Position numbers and translations under genes: made by a program
The notes under the pieces: generated by a model
Told to the model about the DNA's origin: nothing
Databases searched by the model: none
The model's input: the letters and a program-made list of their open reading frames with translations, nothing else
Source: Sphingosinithalassobacter sp. CS137
Lineage (GTDB): Bacteria > Pseudomonadota > Alphaproteobacteria > Sphingomonadales > Sphingomonadaceae
Reading direction: 5' to 3'
Length of the DNA stretch: 64,000 bases
Assembly: GCF_014334115.1 (NCBI RefSeq)
Contig: NZ_CP060494.1
Location: 3,068,501 to 3,132,500 of the forward strand
Shown: positions 56,081 to 64,000 of the stretch, one piece after another
How the letters are laid out: every line of letters begins with the position of its first letter
Position numbering within the stretch: the first letter of the stretch is position 1

Positions 56081-56979
56081 GCGGACGGCCGCCCCTGCGC
56101 TCGCTGCTGTTCATTCCGGGCGACAGCGAGAAGAAGCTGGCGAAGGTCGACGGCTGCGGCGCCGACGCCGTGATCCTCGACCTTGAGGATGCGGTCGCAC
56201 CGGCCAACAAGCCCGCCGCGCGGCGGCTGGTCGCCGAATTCCTCGCGGCGCGGCCGCGCGAAGGGCGCTCGCTCCGGATCTGGGTGCGGGTCAATCCGTT
56301 CGATACCGGGCTGACGCTCGAGGATCTGGCGGCGGTCGCGGGCGGCGCGCCCGACGGGATCATGCAGCCGAAGACCGACGGCCCGGCCGACGTCGCGCGG
56401 CTTTCGCATTATCTCGACGCGTTCGAGGCGGCGAACGGCACCGCCGCCGGATCGACCGGGATCATCCCGGTGGCGACCGAGACGGCGCGCGCGCCCTTCC
56501 ACCTCGGCGCGTTCGCCACGGCTGGGCTCGCGCGGCTCGCCGGGCTGACCTGGGGGGCGGAGGATCTGGCCGCGGCGGTGGGCGCGAGCACCAATCGCGG
56601 CGCCGACGGCGAATGGGCCTTCACCTACAAGATGGCGCGCTCGCTGTGCCTGCTCGCCGCGCACGCCGCCGGAGTGCCGGCGATCGAGACGCTGCATGGC
56701 GATTTTCGCGACGAGGAAGGGCTGCGCGCATCGTGCCGCGCCGCGCGCAGCGAAGGCTTCACCGGGCGGCTCGCGATCCACCCGGCGCAGGTCGCCGCGA
56801 TCAACGAGAGCTTCCTGCCATCCGAAGCGGAAATCGCCTTTGCGCGGCGGGTGCAGGCGGCGTTTGCCGCCGCTCCGGGGACCGGGACGGTGGGGCTCGA
56901 CGGCAAGATGCTCGACATTCCGCACCTGAAGGCGGCGCAGCGGGTGCTGGCACAGGCCGAGGCGTTCGGCGTCGGCTGA
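56077..56979 (+). CDS. HpcH/HpaI-family CoA ester lyase (CitE-like)
   Basis: A 300-residue protein (MSGRPPLRSLLFIPGD…). Typical CitE-like segments: 'SLLFIPGDSEKKLAKVDG' at the N-terminus, 'VILDLEDAVAPANK' (metal-site Glu/Asp region), 'WVRVNPFDTG', 'DGIMQPKTD' and 'RLAIHPAQVAAINE' near the C-terminus. Family members cleave or form CoA thioesters such as malyl- or citramalyl-CoA; the exact substrate is not readable. The ATG at 56077 overlaps the stop of the small ORF. Confidence 0.9.
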   Translation: MSGRPPLRSLLFIPGDSEKKLAKVDGCGADAVILDLEDAVAPANKPAARRLVAEFLAARPREGRSLRIWVRVNPFDTGLTLEDLAAVAGGAPDGIMQPKTDGPADVARLSHYLDAFEAANGTAAGSTGIIPVATETARAPFHLGAFATAGLARLAGLTWGAEDLAAAVGASTNRGADGEWAFTYKMARSLCLLAAHAAGVPAIETLHGDFRDEEGLRASCRAARSEGFTGRLAIHPAQVAAINESFLPSEAEIAFARRVQAAFAAAPGTGTVGLDGKMLDIPHLKAAQRVLAQAEAFGVG

Positions 56980-56986
56980 GCCGCGG

Positions 56987-58579
56987 CTAGAGCGCGCGGA
57001 AGCTGAAGTTGCGGAACCGCGCCGTGCCCTCGCCGGCCGAATAGAGGCCCGGCCGCAGCATCAGGAATCCGCCGCGAACATTGTGGTGGTAGCCCGAGAC
57101 TTCCATGCCGCGATCGAAGCGGCGCCAGGTCCGGCCGCCGTCCCCGCTGGTGTCATACGTGACGATGTGGCGATCGTTGGTGACTCGCATCCGCATCGCG
57201 CGCCCGTGCGGGTTCGCGGGTCGGGCGCGCTCGATGCCATATTGGTGCGTGACGAAGCGCGCGCTGTCGAAGCCCAGCCCGCAATAGAGCCTGTCGTCGT
57301 AGAACAGGATCAGCCCGGCGACGCCGCCCGGATCGATTTCGATGTCGCATTCGAAGCAATAGCCGAGATCGCCCGCGACCAGCAGCAGCGGAGACGAACT
57401 GCTCGGCGCCGTCCCGCGCGCCGCGAGGTGCAGCGTGTTGTCGGCGATGCCGATGCGACTGCGCTCGTCCGCGGCGGGGCGGAAGAAATTCCATTTGGTA
57501 CCGAGCGCGAGCGTGGCGAAATCGTCCGACAGCGGCTGGCCGTGCGGAACGGGCACGCCGCCCGCAGGCTTGGCGATCGGCTGCGACAGGTCGCCGCCGG
57601 TCATGCGGAACCAGCCGTCGGGGGTCCATTCGACCGGATCGAGCAACGTCTGCCGTCCCAACGTCCAGAAGCCGTTCTCATAGCCGTGATAGACCGACCA
57701 CCAGCCGCCGTCCGGCCCCTCGACCAGCGTGGCATGGCCGCGCGACCACCAGCGCTCGTCGACGCTGGTGGTGCGGACCAGCGGGTTGTGCGGGCAATGT
57801 TCCCACGGGCCGTGCAGCGATCGTGCGCGTGCGGCGATCACCATATGGCCGGTGGGCGGCCCGGCAGTCCCGCCGACGGCGGTGATCAGATAGAAATAGT
57901 CGCCGTGGCGCGTGATCTTCGGCCCCTCGGGCGCGAAGCCCTCGACCACCCAGTCGGCCGGATAGCGCCAGGGGTCATAGACATGTTCGACCGGACCGGC
58001 GGTGGCCAGGCCGTCGGGGGTGAGCGGCACGCGATCGCCGCCCGACAGGAAGAGCCAGCGCGACCCGTCCTCGGCGACGGCGTGGCCCGGATCGATATGG
58101 TCGGGCAGATGCAGGTCGATCGGATCGCTCCACGGGCCGCGAATATCGTCGGCCCAGGCGACATAGCTCGACCGGTAGCTGGCGGTGCGCGCCGGGATGT
58201 AGAGGAAATAGCGGCCGTCATGCTTGCAGAGTTCGGGCGCCCAGACCGAACCGATGTCTTTCGTCAGCGCCGCCGTGACCGGTTGCCAGTTCACCAGGTC
58301 GCGCGAGTGCCAGATGACCAGGCCGGGATAGGATTCGAAGGTGGAGAAGGTCATGTAATAATCGGCACCGTCCTTCAGGATCGAAGGATCGGGATGGTCG
58401 CCCGACATCAGCGGATTGAGGAAGGTGCCGTCGCCGCGATCGGCGACCCGCTGATTATCGAAACCGCGGCGCCACTGCGGCGATTCCGCCAGGCACTCCT
58501 CGGGAGCGCGGGCGAAGGCGGGGAAGGGCATGCCGGCGGCGATGGCGGCCAGCAGCGCGTCGCGGCGATGCAGCTTCAT
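56987..58579 (-). CDS. Secreted GH43-family glycoside hydrolase with C-terminal beta-sandwich
   Basis: A 530-residue protein with signal peptide (about 1-24, 'MKLHRRDALLAAIAAG…FARA'); RR-DALL may make it a Tat substrate. GH43 catalytic residues appear as 'SGDHPDPSILKDG' (base Asp), 'HIDPGHAVAEDG' (Asp) and 'VEGFAPEGPKI' (acid Glu). The C-terminal ~190 residues form a jelly-roll beta-sandwich like beta-xylosidase accessory domains ('LGYCFECDIEIDPGG', 'MRVTNDRHIVTYDTSGDGG'). Probably acts on xylan or arabinan side chains in the periplasm. Start at 58579 chosen for the signal peptide. No carbohydrate uptake genes are adjacent. Confidence 0.88.
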   Translation of the reverse strand: MKLHRRDALLAAIAAGMPFPAFARAPEECLAESPQWRRGFDNQRVADRGDGTFLNPLMSGDHPDPSILKDGADYYMTFSTFESYPGLVIWHSRDLVNWQPVTAALTKDIGSVWAPELCKHDGRYFLYIPARTASYRSSYVAWADDIRGPWSDPIDLHLPDHIDPGHAVAEDGSRWLFLSGGDRVPLTPDGLATAGPVEHVYDPWRYPADWVVEGFAPEGPKITRHGDYFYLITAVGGTAGPPTGHMVIAARARSLHGPWEHCPHNPLVRTTSVDERWWSRGHATLVEGPDGGWWSVYHGYENGFWTLGRQTLLDPVEWTPDGWFRMTGGDLSQPIAKPAGGVPVPHGQPLSDDFATLALGTKWNFFRPAADERSRIGIADNTLHLAARGTAPSSSSPLLLVAGDLGYCFECDIEIDPGGVAGLILFYDDRLYCGLGFDSARFVTHQYGIERARPANPHGRAMRMRVTNDRHIVTYDTSGDGGRTWRRFDRGMEVSGYHHNVRGGFLMLRPGLYSAGEGTARFRNFSFRAL

Positions 58580-58711
58580 GACACCGGTTTCTCGCACGGT
58601 TTTCGGGGCACGCCAAGCCACCAAAGGTGCTGCGCCGCAGCACGTTTCGCGCGATGCGATGCTGTCCCGATGCTGAACAGCGGTTAACCATGGATGGGGG
58701 TGGCGCGAACC

Positions 58712-58726
58712 GTAAACGAGCCCTTA
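58712..58726. promoter_or_regulatory. CtrA-like half-sites upstream of the small membrane protein
   Basis: TAAA-CGAGCCC-TTAA matches the CtrA consensus TTAA-N7-TTAA with one mismatch, a few bases before the ORF. A second GGTTAACC lies ~30 bp upstream. Weak on its own. Confidence 0.3.
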
Positions 58727-58737
58727 ACCTTGCCGGC

Positions 58738-58905
58738 ATGCACCACCAGCTTCGCCTCGCCGATCAGCGCCACGGGCATCCGTTCCGTGCGACGCTGCGC
58801 ACCGCCGCCCTAGAGCGCCGCCGCGCGGCGGAAGACAGCGACGTCAAGTTGTTCGTGCTCAGCTTCACTGCCTTCTTCGTCTGCTTCTACACCTTCATCG
58901 CCTGA
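58738..58905 (+). CDS. Small single-pass membrane protein
   Basis: A 55-residue protein (MHHQLRLADQRHGH…) with a basic N-terminal half and one C-terminal TM helix ('VKLFVLSFTAFFVCFYTFIA', about 36-55) ending at the stop. Coding sense is supported by the sharp polar-to-hydrophobic division. No good ribosome site precedes the ATG, and an upstream in-frame ATG at 58690 is possible. A TAAA-N7-TTAA element (about 58712-58726) lies just upstream. Function unknown. Confidence 0.6.
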   Translation: MHHQLRLADQRHGHPFRATLRTAALERRRAAEDSDVKLFVLSFTAFFVCFYTFIA

Positions 58906-58918
58906 AGGCGGCTGCCGC

Positions 58919-60193
58919 TCAGCTGTGCGGCACGGCCCCCGCGCGGTGGAGCAGCCAGGCCGACCAGGCCGAGGCGAGGCACAGCGCGAAGATCACCCAC
59001 ATCGCGCCGAGCACGCTCAGCCCCAGCTGAGTCGCGCCGTAGATGCCGACCGAACCCGCCACCATCGCGCCCGAACTGACGATGTTGTTCGCCGCCACCG
59101 TGCGTGACGTCTGTGATTTTTCGACCGTGGTGGTGAGGAAGGCATAGAGCGGCACGACGAACATGCCGCCGGTGATCGCGATCATCCCCAGATCGAGCAG
59201 GATGCGCCAGGTGCTGGGCAGCGCGAGGAACGCGCCGGTGTTGAGCAGCGGCCCGGCGCGCTCAGGCCAGCCGCTGGCGGCGAAGTAGAAATCGGCGACG
59301 AACCCTGCCATCACCAGCACCGAGACGGTGCCGTAGCGCGCCGAAACCTCGCCCCTGAGCAGCCGGTTGATGATCACCGATCCGATCGCGATGCCGACCG
59401 AGAAGATGGCGAGGAACACGCTCGCCACATCCTTTTGCGCGTGGAAGACGTTCTTCACCAGCGGCGGAAACAGCACGCCGAGGATCGCGGCGATGCTCCA
59501 GAAGATGCTCATCGCCACGATCGCGAGCGCGACGCGCCGGATCCGCATCACGGCGCCGACCAGCCGGATCGAGGCGCGGACGATGTTGTAATCGACCTTC
59601 AATGTCGTCAGCGGCGGCGCGGGCGGGATCTTGAGCGACGCCAGCCAGCCCGCGATGGCGATCAGCAGCACGGCGACCGCGGCAACATGCGCGCTCAGCA
59701 GCCCGCCGGCGATTGTGCCGCCCAGGATCGCGATATAGGTGCCCGCTTCCACCAGCCCGGTGCCGCCGAGCACTTCCTCGTCCGCCAGATGCTGCGGCAG
59801 CACCGAATATTTGATCGGCCCGAAGAAGGCCGAATGGACTCCCATGCCGAACAGCGCGAGCAGCATCAGCTCGATATGCGCGGTGAAGATGCCGATCGCG
59901 CCCACGGCCATGATGCCGATCTCGGCGGCCTTGATGATCCGCATGATCCGCGCCTTGTCATATCCGTCGGCGAACTGGCCGGCGAGCGCGGAGAACAGGA
60001 AATAGGGCAGGATGAAGATGCCCGTCGCGATCGCGCTGAACCGGGTCTCCGCCTCGATCGAATTGTAGATCTGATAGGTGGCGAAGAAGACGAGCGCGTT
60101 CTTGAACAGATTGTCGTTGAACGCGCCCAACGACTGAGCGACGAACAAGGGCAGAAACCGCCGCTTCGTGAGCAGCCCGACGAACTGGATCAT
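58919..60193 (-). CDS. MFS transporter (LplT-like, lysophospholipid transporter family)
   Basis: A 424-residue, 12-TM transporter from ATG 60193 (MIQFVGLLTKRRFLPLFVAQ). The signature 'SLGAFNDNLFKNALVFF' near residue 20 and 'GVHSAFFGPIKYSVLPQHL' near residue 110 match the LplT/Aas-associated MFS group, which flips lysophospholipids for re-acylation. No acyltransferase domain is fused, but the phospholipid gene pgsA is divergent next door. A longer frame to 60262 adds an atypical tail, not used. Confidence 0.85.
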   Translation of the reverse strand: MIQFVGLLTKRRFLPLFVAQSLGAFNDNLFKNALVFFATYQIYNSIEAETRFSAIATGIFILPYFLFSALAGQFADGYDKARIMRIIKAAEIGIMAVGAIGIFTAHIELMLLALFGMGVHSAFFGPIKYSVLPQHLADEEVLGGTGLVEAGTYIAILGGTIAGGLLSAHVAAVAVLLIAIAGWLASLKIPPAPPLTTLKVDYNIVRASIRLVGAVMRIRRVALAIVAMSIFWSIAAILGVLFPPLVKNVFHAQKDVASVFLAIFSVGIAIGSVIINRLLRGEVSARYGTVSVLVMAGFVADFYFAASGWPERAGPLLNTGAFLALPSTWRILLDLGMIAITGGMFVVPLYAFLTTTVEKSQTSRTVAANNIVSSGAMVAGSVGIYGATQLGLSVLGAMWVIFALCLASAWSAWLLHRAGAVPHS

Positions 60194-60318
60194 GCGGAGA
60201 AGCGGTCCTTCGTCCCACCGGCAGGAAACCGGCCCATAGCCGAGCCCGGCGCGGCGCTTCAATCGGTTAATCGCCTCGCCCCTTCCCGTGGCGCGGCACG
60301 GAGTGGTAGGACAGGCGC

Positions 60319-60879
60319 ATGTGGAGCCTGCCCAACATCCTCACCCTTTCGCGAATCGTGCTGCTGCCGCTGCTCATCTGGCTGCTGTGGTGGCCGGAAT
60401 GGCAGGGCGGGTTCGCGGCCGCCTTCGCCCTCTATGTGCTGCTGGCGGTCACCGACTATGTCGACGGGGTGCTCGCCCGCGCGCGCGGCGTCGCCTCGAA
60501 GCTCGGCGCGTTCCTCGATCCGATCGCCGACAAGATCATGGTGGCTGGCGTGCTGCTGATGCTGGTTGCGCACGACTTCATCTTCGGCGTCCACGTGATC
60601 GCCGCGATCCTGATCCTCATGCGCGAGATCCTGGTGTCGGGGCTGCGCGAGTTCCTGGGCGGACTGCCCCAGTCGGTCGCGCTGCCGGTGTCGAAGCTCG
60701 CCAAGTGGAAGACGATGGTGCAGATGGTGGCGCTCGGCGCGCTGATCCTGGCGGGCGCGCTGCCCGACGTGCCGGCGGTGCTCACGCTGGGGCTGGCGGC
60801 GCTGTGGGGCGCGGCGCTGCTGACGACGATCACCGGCTGGGACTATCTGCGGGTCGGCCTGCGCCATATGGACACCTGA
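60319..60879 (+). CDS. pgsA: CDP-diacylglycerol-glycerol-3-phosphate phosphatidyltransferase
   Basis: A 186-residue membrane enzyme. It has the CDP-alcohol phosphatidyltransferase motif D-x2-D-G-x2-A-R-x8-G-x3-D-x3-D in 'DYVDGVLARARGVASKLGAF' plus 'LDPIADK'. It makes phosphatidylglycerol phosphate, the first committed step to PG and cardiolipin. The N-terminus 'MWSLPNILTLSRIVLLPLL' is typical. Its stop overlaps moaD (TGATG), an operon with molybdopterin genes that is unrelated in function but common in alphaproteobacteria. Confidence 0.96.
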   Translation: MWSLPNILTLSRIVLLPLLIWLLWWPEWQGGFAAAFALYVLLAVTDYVDGVLARARGVASKLGAFLDPIADKIMVAGVLLMLVAHDFIFGVHVIAAILILMREILVSGLREFLGGLPQSVALPVSKLAKWKTMVQMVALGALILAGALPDVPAVLTLGLAALWGAALLTTITGWDYLRVGLRHMDT

Positions 60880-61136
60880 TGCCGGTCACGATCCTCTACT
60901 TCGCCTGGGTGCGCGAGGCGGTGGGGGCCGGCGAGGAGCAGGTCGAGGTGCCGGAGGCGGTGCGGACCGTCGCTGAGCTGATCGACTGGCTGGCGGCGCG
61001 AAGCGATGGCCATGCGCAGGCGCTGAGAGAGCCGGCACGGCTGCGCGCCGCGCTGGACCAGCGGTTCGTGCCGCTCGACACGCCGCTGGGCGATGCGCGC
61101 GAAGTGGCGCTCTTTCCGCCGGTGACGGGCGGATGA
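60879..61136 (+). CDS. moaD: Molybdopterin synthase small subunit MoaD
   Basis: An 85-residue ubiquitin-like protein ending in Gly-Gly ('FPPVTGG'), the thiocarboxylated end that gives sulfur to molybdopterin. The N-terminal strand 'VTILYFAWVREAVG' is typical. Overlaps pgsA by 1 base and moaE by 4. Confidence 0.95.
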   Translation: MPVTILYFAWVREAVGAGEEQVEVPEAVRTVAELIDWLAARSDGHAQALREPARLRAALDQRFVPLDTPLGDAREVALFPPVTGG

Positions 61137-61570
61137 TCCGAGTTTCGGTCCAGCCCGCGCCGATCGAACTCGCGGTCGAAGTGGCGGCGCTCGAGGAGCG
61201 CGGGGCCGGCGGCGTCGCGACCTTCACCGGCGTGGTGCGCGGCGACGACGGAGTCACCGAACTGTTGCTCGAACATTATCCGGGCATGACCGAGGCGGCG
61301 CTGGTCGCGCTGGCCGAGCAGGCGACGCAGCGCTGGGGCCTGCTCGGCGTCACACTCGTCCACCGCATCGGCGCGATGGCGCCGGACGACCGGATCGTCT
61401 TCGTCGGCACCGCCGCGGCGCATCGCCGCGAAGCACTTGAGGCGTGCGCCTATCTGATCGACCGGCTCAAGACCGACGCCCCCTTCTGGAAGCGCGAGCG
61501 CCGCGGCGGCGACACGCGCTGGGTGGAGGCGCGGACAAGCGACGCGGAGGCCGCCGAACGATGGCGGTGA
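61133..61570 (+). CDS. moaE: Molybdopterin synthase large subunit MoaE
   Basis: A 145-residue MoaE with 'GAGGVATFTGVVRGDDG', 'LEHYPGMTEAALVALAEQA' (in part), 'HRIGAMAPDD' and 'RLKTDAPFWKRE', the conserved lysine-bearing end. With MoaD it inserts the dithiolene sulfurs into precursor Z to make molybdopterin. The moaD-moaE pair is complete. Confidence 0.95.
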   Translation: MIRVSVQPAPIELAVEVAALEERGAGGVATFTGVVRGDDGVTELLLEHYPGMTEAALVALAEQATQRWGLLGVTLVHRIGAMAPDDRIVFVGTAAAHRREALEACAYLIDRLKTDAPFWKRERRGGDTRWVEARTSDAEAAERWR

Positions 61571-61660
61571 CCGCGGCGGTGGGGCGGCCCACCCGTGCTG
61601 CCGCGAACGGCGTGCAGGACGAGCGCCTCGCGCGGCCGGTGTGACGCCACATTGACTGGG

Positions 61661-62602
61661 TCAGCGGCGCTCGCTTGCCCCCAGCACCTCCGCGAGCAGC
61701 CGGAAATCGCGCTCTCTGGGGCTCGCCTTGCGCCATACCAGCGCGATCTTGCGGGCGGGGTTGTCGGCTTCCAGCGGCCGGGCAGTGACTCGCGTGTTGT
61801 CGAGGATGCCGGCATCGACCGCCATCTGCGGCAGCATGGTGACGCCCAGGCCATTGTCGACCATCTGCACCATCGTGTGCAGCGAGGTGCCGAGCATCGT
61901 CGCCTCGGCGCGCAGCTCGGGCCGGTTGCATGCGGCGAGCGCGTGATCCTTGAGGCAGTGGCCGTCCTCGAGTAGCAGCAGCCGCCCCTCGGCGATCTGC
62001 GACGGATCGATCGCCGAGGGGGTCGGCGGCAGGATCTCGCCCTCGGGAAAGGCGACGTAGAGCCGATCCTCGAACAGCAGCTGCGTTTCCACTTCGCCAC
62101 AGGCATAGGGCAGCGCCAGAAGCACGCAATCGGTGCGCCCCTGGTGCAGGCTCTCGCAGGCATGGTGGCTGGTTTCCTCGCGCAGGAACAGCTTGAGGTC
62201 CGGATAGTCGGTGCGCAGCCGGGGCAGGATCCGCGGCAGCAGGAACGGCGCGATGGTGGGGATCACGCTCATCCGCATCTCGCCCGATAGCGGGTGGCCC
62301 GCAGCGCGGGCGAGATCGCCCAGCTCGTCGGCCTCGCGCAGTACCTTACGCGCCTTGGCGACGATCTGTTCGCCCAGCGGCGTGAAGCGGACGACGCGGC
62401 GGGTGCGCTCGACCAGCGTGACGCCGATCAGCGTCTCGAGCTCGCGAATTCCCGCCGACAGAGTCGATTGGGTGACGAAACACGCCTCCGCCGCCCGGCC
62501 GAAATGGCCGGAATCGTGCAGCGCCACCAGATATTGGAGCTGCTTGAGCGTCGGAAGATAGGTCGCGGCCAGTGATCGTCTCCGTCGATTACCGGGGATC
62601 AC
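61661..62602 (-). CDS. oxyR: OxyR-like LysR-family peroxide sensor
   Basis: A 313-residue LysR regulator from a GTG start at 62602. HTH: 'LKQLQYLVALHDSGHFGRAA' then 'FVTQSTLSAGIRELE'. The OxyR pair is present: Cys216 in 'LLEDGHCLKDH' and Cys225 in 'ALAACNR', nine residues apart as in the E. coli Cys199/Cys208 disulfide switch. The neighbour, transcribed the same way 263 bp upstream, is ahpF, a classical OxyR target. About ten extra N-terminal residues precede the HTH; the start is not certain. Confidence 0.9.
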   Translation of the reverse strand: MIPGNRRRRSLAATYLPTLKQLQYLVALHDSGHFGRAAEACFVTQSTLSAGIRELETLIGVTLVERTRRVVRFTPLGEQIVAKARKVLREADELGDLARAAGHPLSGEMRMSVIPTIAPFLLPRILPRLRTDYPDLKLFLREETSHHACESLHQGRTDCVLLALPYACGEVETQLLFEDRLYVAFPEGEILPPTPSAIDPSQIAEGRLLLLEDGHCLKDHALAACNRPELRAEATMLGTSLHTMVQMVDNGLGVTMLPQMAVDAGILDNTRVTARPLEADNPARKIALVWRKASPRERDFRLLAEVLGASERR

Positions 62603-62819
62603 ATAGGGGGTTTTCGCGCATGAGGAAGGGGTGGGGCCTTCGGCCGGAGCCTTTCTGGGGGGCGGGGCCTTTCGGTCGGCGCCTTGGGCGGGTGGGCCCC
62701 CTTCTAGACGGAACCTCCGCCGTGCTCGATCTCCTCCTCAGGGGAACGGGTGGGGGCGCAGGTTTTCCGATCCGTTGGAGTGCGCGTTCGGAGGCCGCGG
62801 GTCGCAGGGCCCGAGGGGC

Positions 62820-62859
62820 GGCCGCCTGCCCGAGGAGAGGGGAGGGGAGGCAGGCGGCC
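62820..62859 (-). terminator. Hairpin after ahpF
   Basis: Perfect 11-bp stem (GGCCGCCTGCC / GGCAGGCGGCC) with an 18-base G-rich loop, just after the ahpF stop (minus strand). No T-run, so a moderate candidate. Confidence 0.5.
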
Positions 62860-62865
62860 TTGGGG

Positions 62866-64000
62866 TCAGGCTGCTTCGAGTTGCTGGGCTTCCTCGGGCA
62901 GCCGGATCAGATAGTCGAACGCCGAGAGCGCCGCGGTGGATCCCGCGCCCATCGCGATCACGATCTGCTTGTACGGCACGGTGGTGGCGTCGCCGGCGGC
63001 GAAGATGCCGGGCTGGCTCGTCTCGCCGCGATGATCGATCTCGATCTCGCCATGCGGCGTCAGCGCCACCGCGCCCTTCAGCCACTCGGTGTTCGGCACC
63101 AGCCCGATCTGGACGAAGATGCCTTCCAGCTCGACCTGGTGCAGGCTGCCGTCATTGCGGTCCTTGTAGGTGAGGCCGGTCACCTTGTCGCCGTCGCCCA
63201 GCACTTCGGTGGTCAGCGCCGACGTGATGATCTTGACGTTGGGCAGGCTGGCGAGCTTGCGCTGGAGCACTGCGTCGGCGCGCAGATCGCTGGCATATTC
63301 GATCAGCGTGACGTGCGCGACGATGCCGGCCAGGTCGATCGCCGCCTCGACGCCCGAATTGCCGCCGCCGATCACCGCGACTCGCTTGCCCTTGTAGAAG
63401 GGGCCGTCGCAATGCGGGCAATAGGCCACGCCCTTGTTCTTGTACGCGTCCTCTCCGGGAACGTTCATCTGGCGCCAGCGTGCTCCGGTCGACAGGATCA
63501 GCGTGCGCGCCTTCAGCGAGGCGCCGTTCTTCAGCTTCACTTCGTGTAGCCCGCCCTCCGCGCGCGCGGGGACCAGCGCCTCGGCGGTCTGCAGGTTCAT
63601 CACGTCGACGTCATATTCCTTGACGTGCTGCTCGAGATGCGCGGCGAGCTTGGGCCCTTCGGTGTGCGGGACCGAAATGAAATTCTCGATCGCCATGGTG
63701 TCGAGCACCTGGCCGCCGAACCGCTCGGCGACCACGCCGGTGCGGATGCCCTTGCGCGCGGCATAGATCGCCGCTGACGCGCCGGCGGGACCGCCGCCGA
63801 CGACGAGCACGTCGAACGCGTCCTTCGCCGCGATCTTCTCGGCGGCTTTGGCTTCGGCGCCGGTGTCGAGCTTCGCGACGATCTGTTCGACGTCCATGCG
63901 GCCCTGGGCGAAGGGTTCGCCGTTCAGGAAGATCTGCGGCACCGACATCACCTTGCGGCGGTCGACCTCTTCCTTGAACAGCGCGCCGTCGATCGCGGTG
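62866..64000 (-). CDS. ahpF: Alkyl hydroperoxide reductase subunit F (N-terminal end beyond window)
   Basis: The frame is open to the right edge, so only about 378 C-terminal residues are visible. They start in the thioredoxin-like N-terminal part ('[22 protein letters not shown]', in part), then FAD motif '[15 protein letters not shown]', the redox disulfide 'AYCPHCDG' (CxxC), NADH motif '[16 protein letters not shown]' and '[16 protein letters not shown]'. AhpF reduces the peroxidase AhpC. It is very likely an OxyR target; ahpC may lie just beyond the edge. Confidence 0.95.
   Translation of the reverse strand, partial: TAIDGALFKEEVDRRKVMSVPQIFLNGEPFAQGRMDVEQIVAKLDTGAEAKAAEKIAAKDAFDVLVVGGGPAGASAAIYAARKGIRTGVVAERFGGQVLDTMAIENFISVPHTEGPKLAAHLEQHVKEYDVDVMNLQTAEALVPARAEGGLHEVKLKNGASLKARTLILSTGARWRQMNVPGEDAYKNKGVAYCPHCDGPFYKGKRVAVIGGGNSGVEAAIDLAGIVAHVTLIEYASDLRADAVLQRKLASLPNVKIITSALTTEVLGDGDKVTGLTYKDRNDGSLHQVELEGIFVQIGLVPNTEWLKGAVALTPHGEIEIDHRGETSQPGIFAAGDATTVPYKQIVIAMGAGSTAALSAFDYLIRLPEEAQQLEAA

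Noticed and set aside
1..64000. CRISPR arrays, insertion sequences, prophage genes, rRNA
   Set aside because: Looked for direct repeat-spacer patterns, transposase or integrase motifs and rRNA-like stretches; none seen. The only long repeat is the receptor gene duplication.

Overview
The window is a GC-rich (roughly two-thirds G+C by eye) alphaproteobacterial chromosome segment, most likely from a sphingomonad (Sphingomonadaceae/Sphingomonadales). Reasons: the alphaproteobacterial flagellar genes fliX, flaF and fliL; a che operon in the cheA-W-R-B-Y-D-T order known from alphaproteobacteria; a full type II secretion (gsp) locus; a PhoX-type phosphatase; and the protein composition. No phage, transposon, CRISPR array or rRNA was seen. 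The only RNA gene recognised is a tRNA-Pro(CGG).

Layout. (1) 0-10 kb, flagellum: the C-terminal part of a propeller/flagellin-IN protein, flgB, then flgI-flgJ-flgN (minus), fliX (plus), flgC-fliE-fliQ-fliR-flhB (minus) and fliN-fliO-fliP (plus). (2) 8.9-18.3 kb, one long minus-strand operon with mostly overlapping or abutting genes: motA-STAS-cheY-cheA-cheW-cheR-cheB-cheY-cheD-cheT-motB-fliL-PilZ. It joins the stator, the whole signalling chain, a probable CheY-P phosphatase and a tandem PilZ (c-di-GMP) protein. (3) 18.4-27.1 kb, a large HAD-type protein, flaF, and three tandem chemoreceptor genes. Two of the receptors share a nearly identical 0.75-kb signalling segment, and all three end in a DWxxF tail. 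(4) 27.3-32.5 kb, an outer-membrane beta-barrel, a degenerate receiver protein and a FixL/FixJ-like two-component pair. (5) 32.7-38.5 kb, an amidohydrolase pair (the second lacks the metal HxH), a small lipoprotein and a Tat/lipobox PhoX-like phosphatase. (6) 38.7-54.1 kb, a type II secretion locus in several transcription units: a short L/M/C-like trio, gspD-C-I-H-G (minus), gspL-M-E (plus), a GH43/ricin-like lipoprotein, gspF, gspN (minus), a substrate-binding-like protein, gspJ-K. (7) 54.1-64 kb, mostly housekeeping and metabolic genes: tRNA-Pro, ferredoxin-NADP reductase, a CitE-like lyase, a second GH43 enzyme, a small membrane protein, an LplT-like MFS transporter, pgsA, moaD-moaE, an OxyR-like regulator and ahpF (cut by the window end).

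How the parts fit. The flagellar, chemotaxis and receptor units, plus the HAD protein and the beta-barrel gene, share a (C)CTATAA(G/T) motif a short distance upstream of their first genes (nine sites, each facing its gene). This suggests one regulon and pulls two genes of unknown role into it. The secretion locus carries two sets of inner-membrane platform genes (the canonical gspL/gspM/gspC and the short trio) but one secretin, one ATPase and one pseudopilin set. Its edges and interior carry secreted or lipid-anchored enzymes (PhoX-like, GH43) that are attractive candidate cargo. These functional links are inferences from sequence and position. No database search was run.
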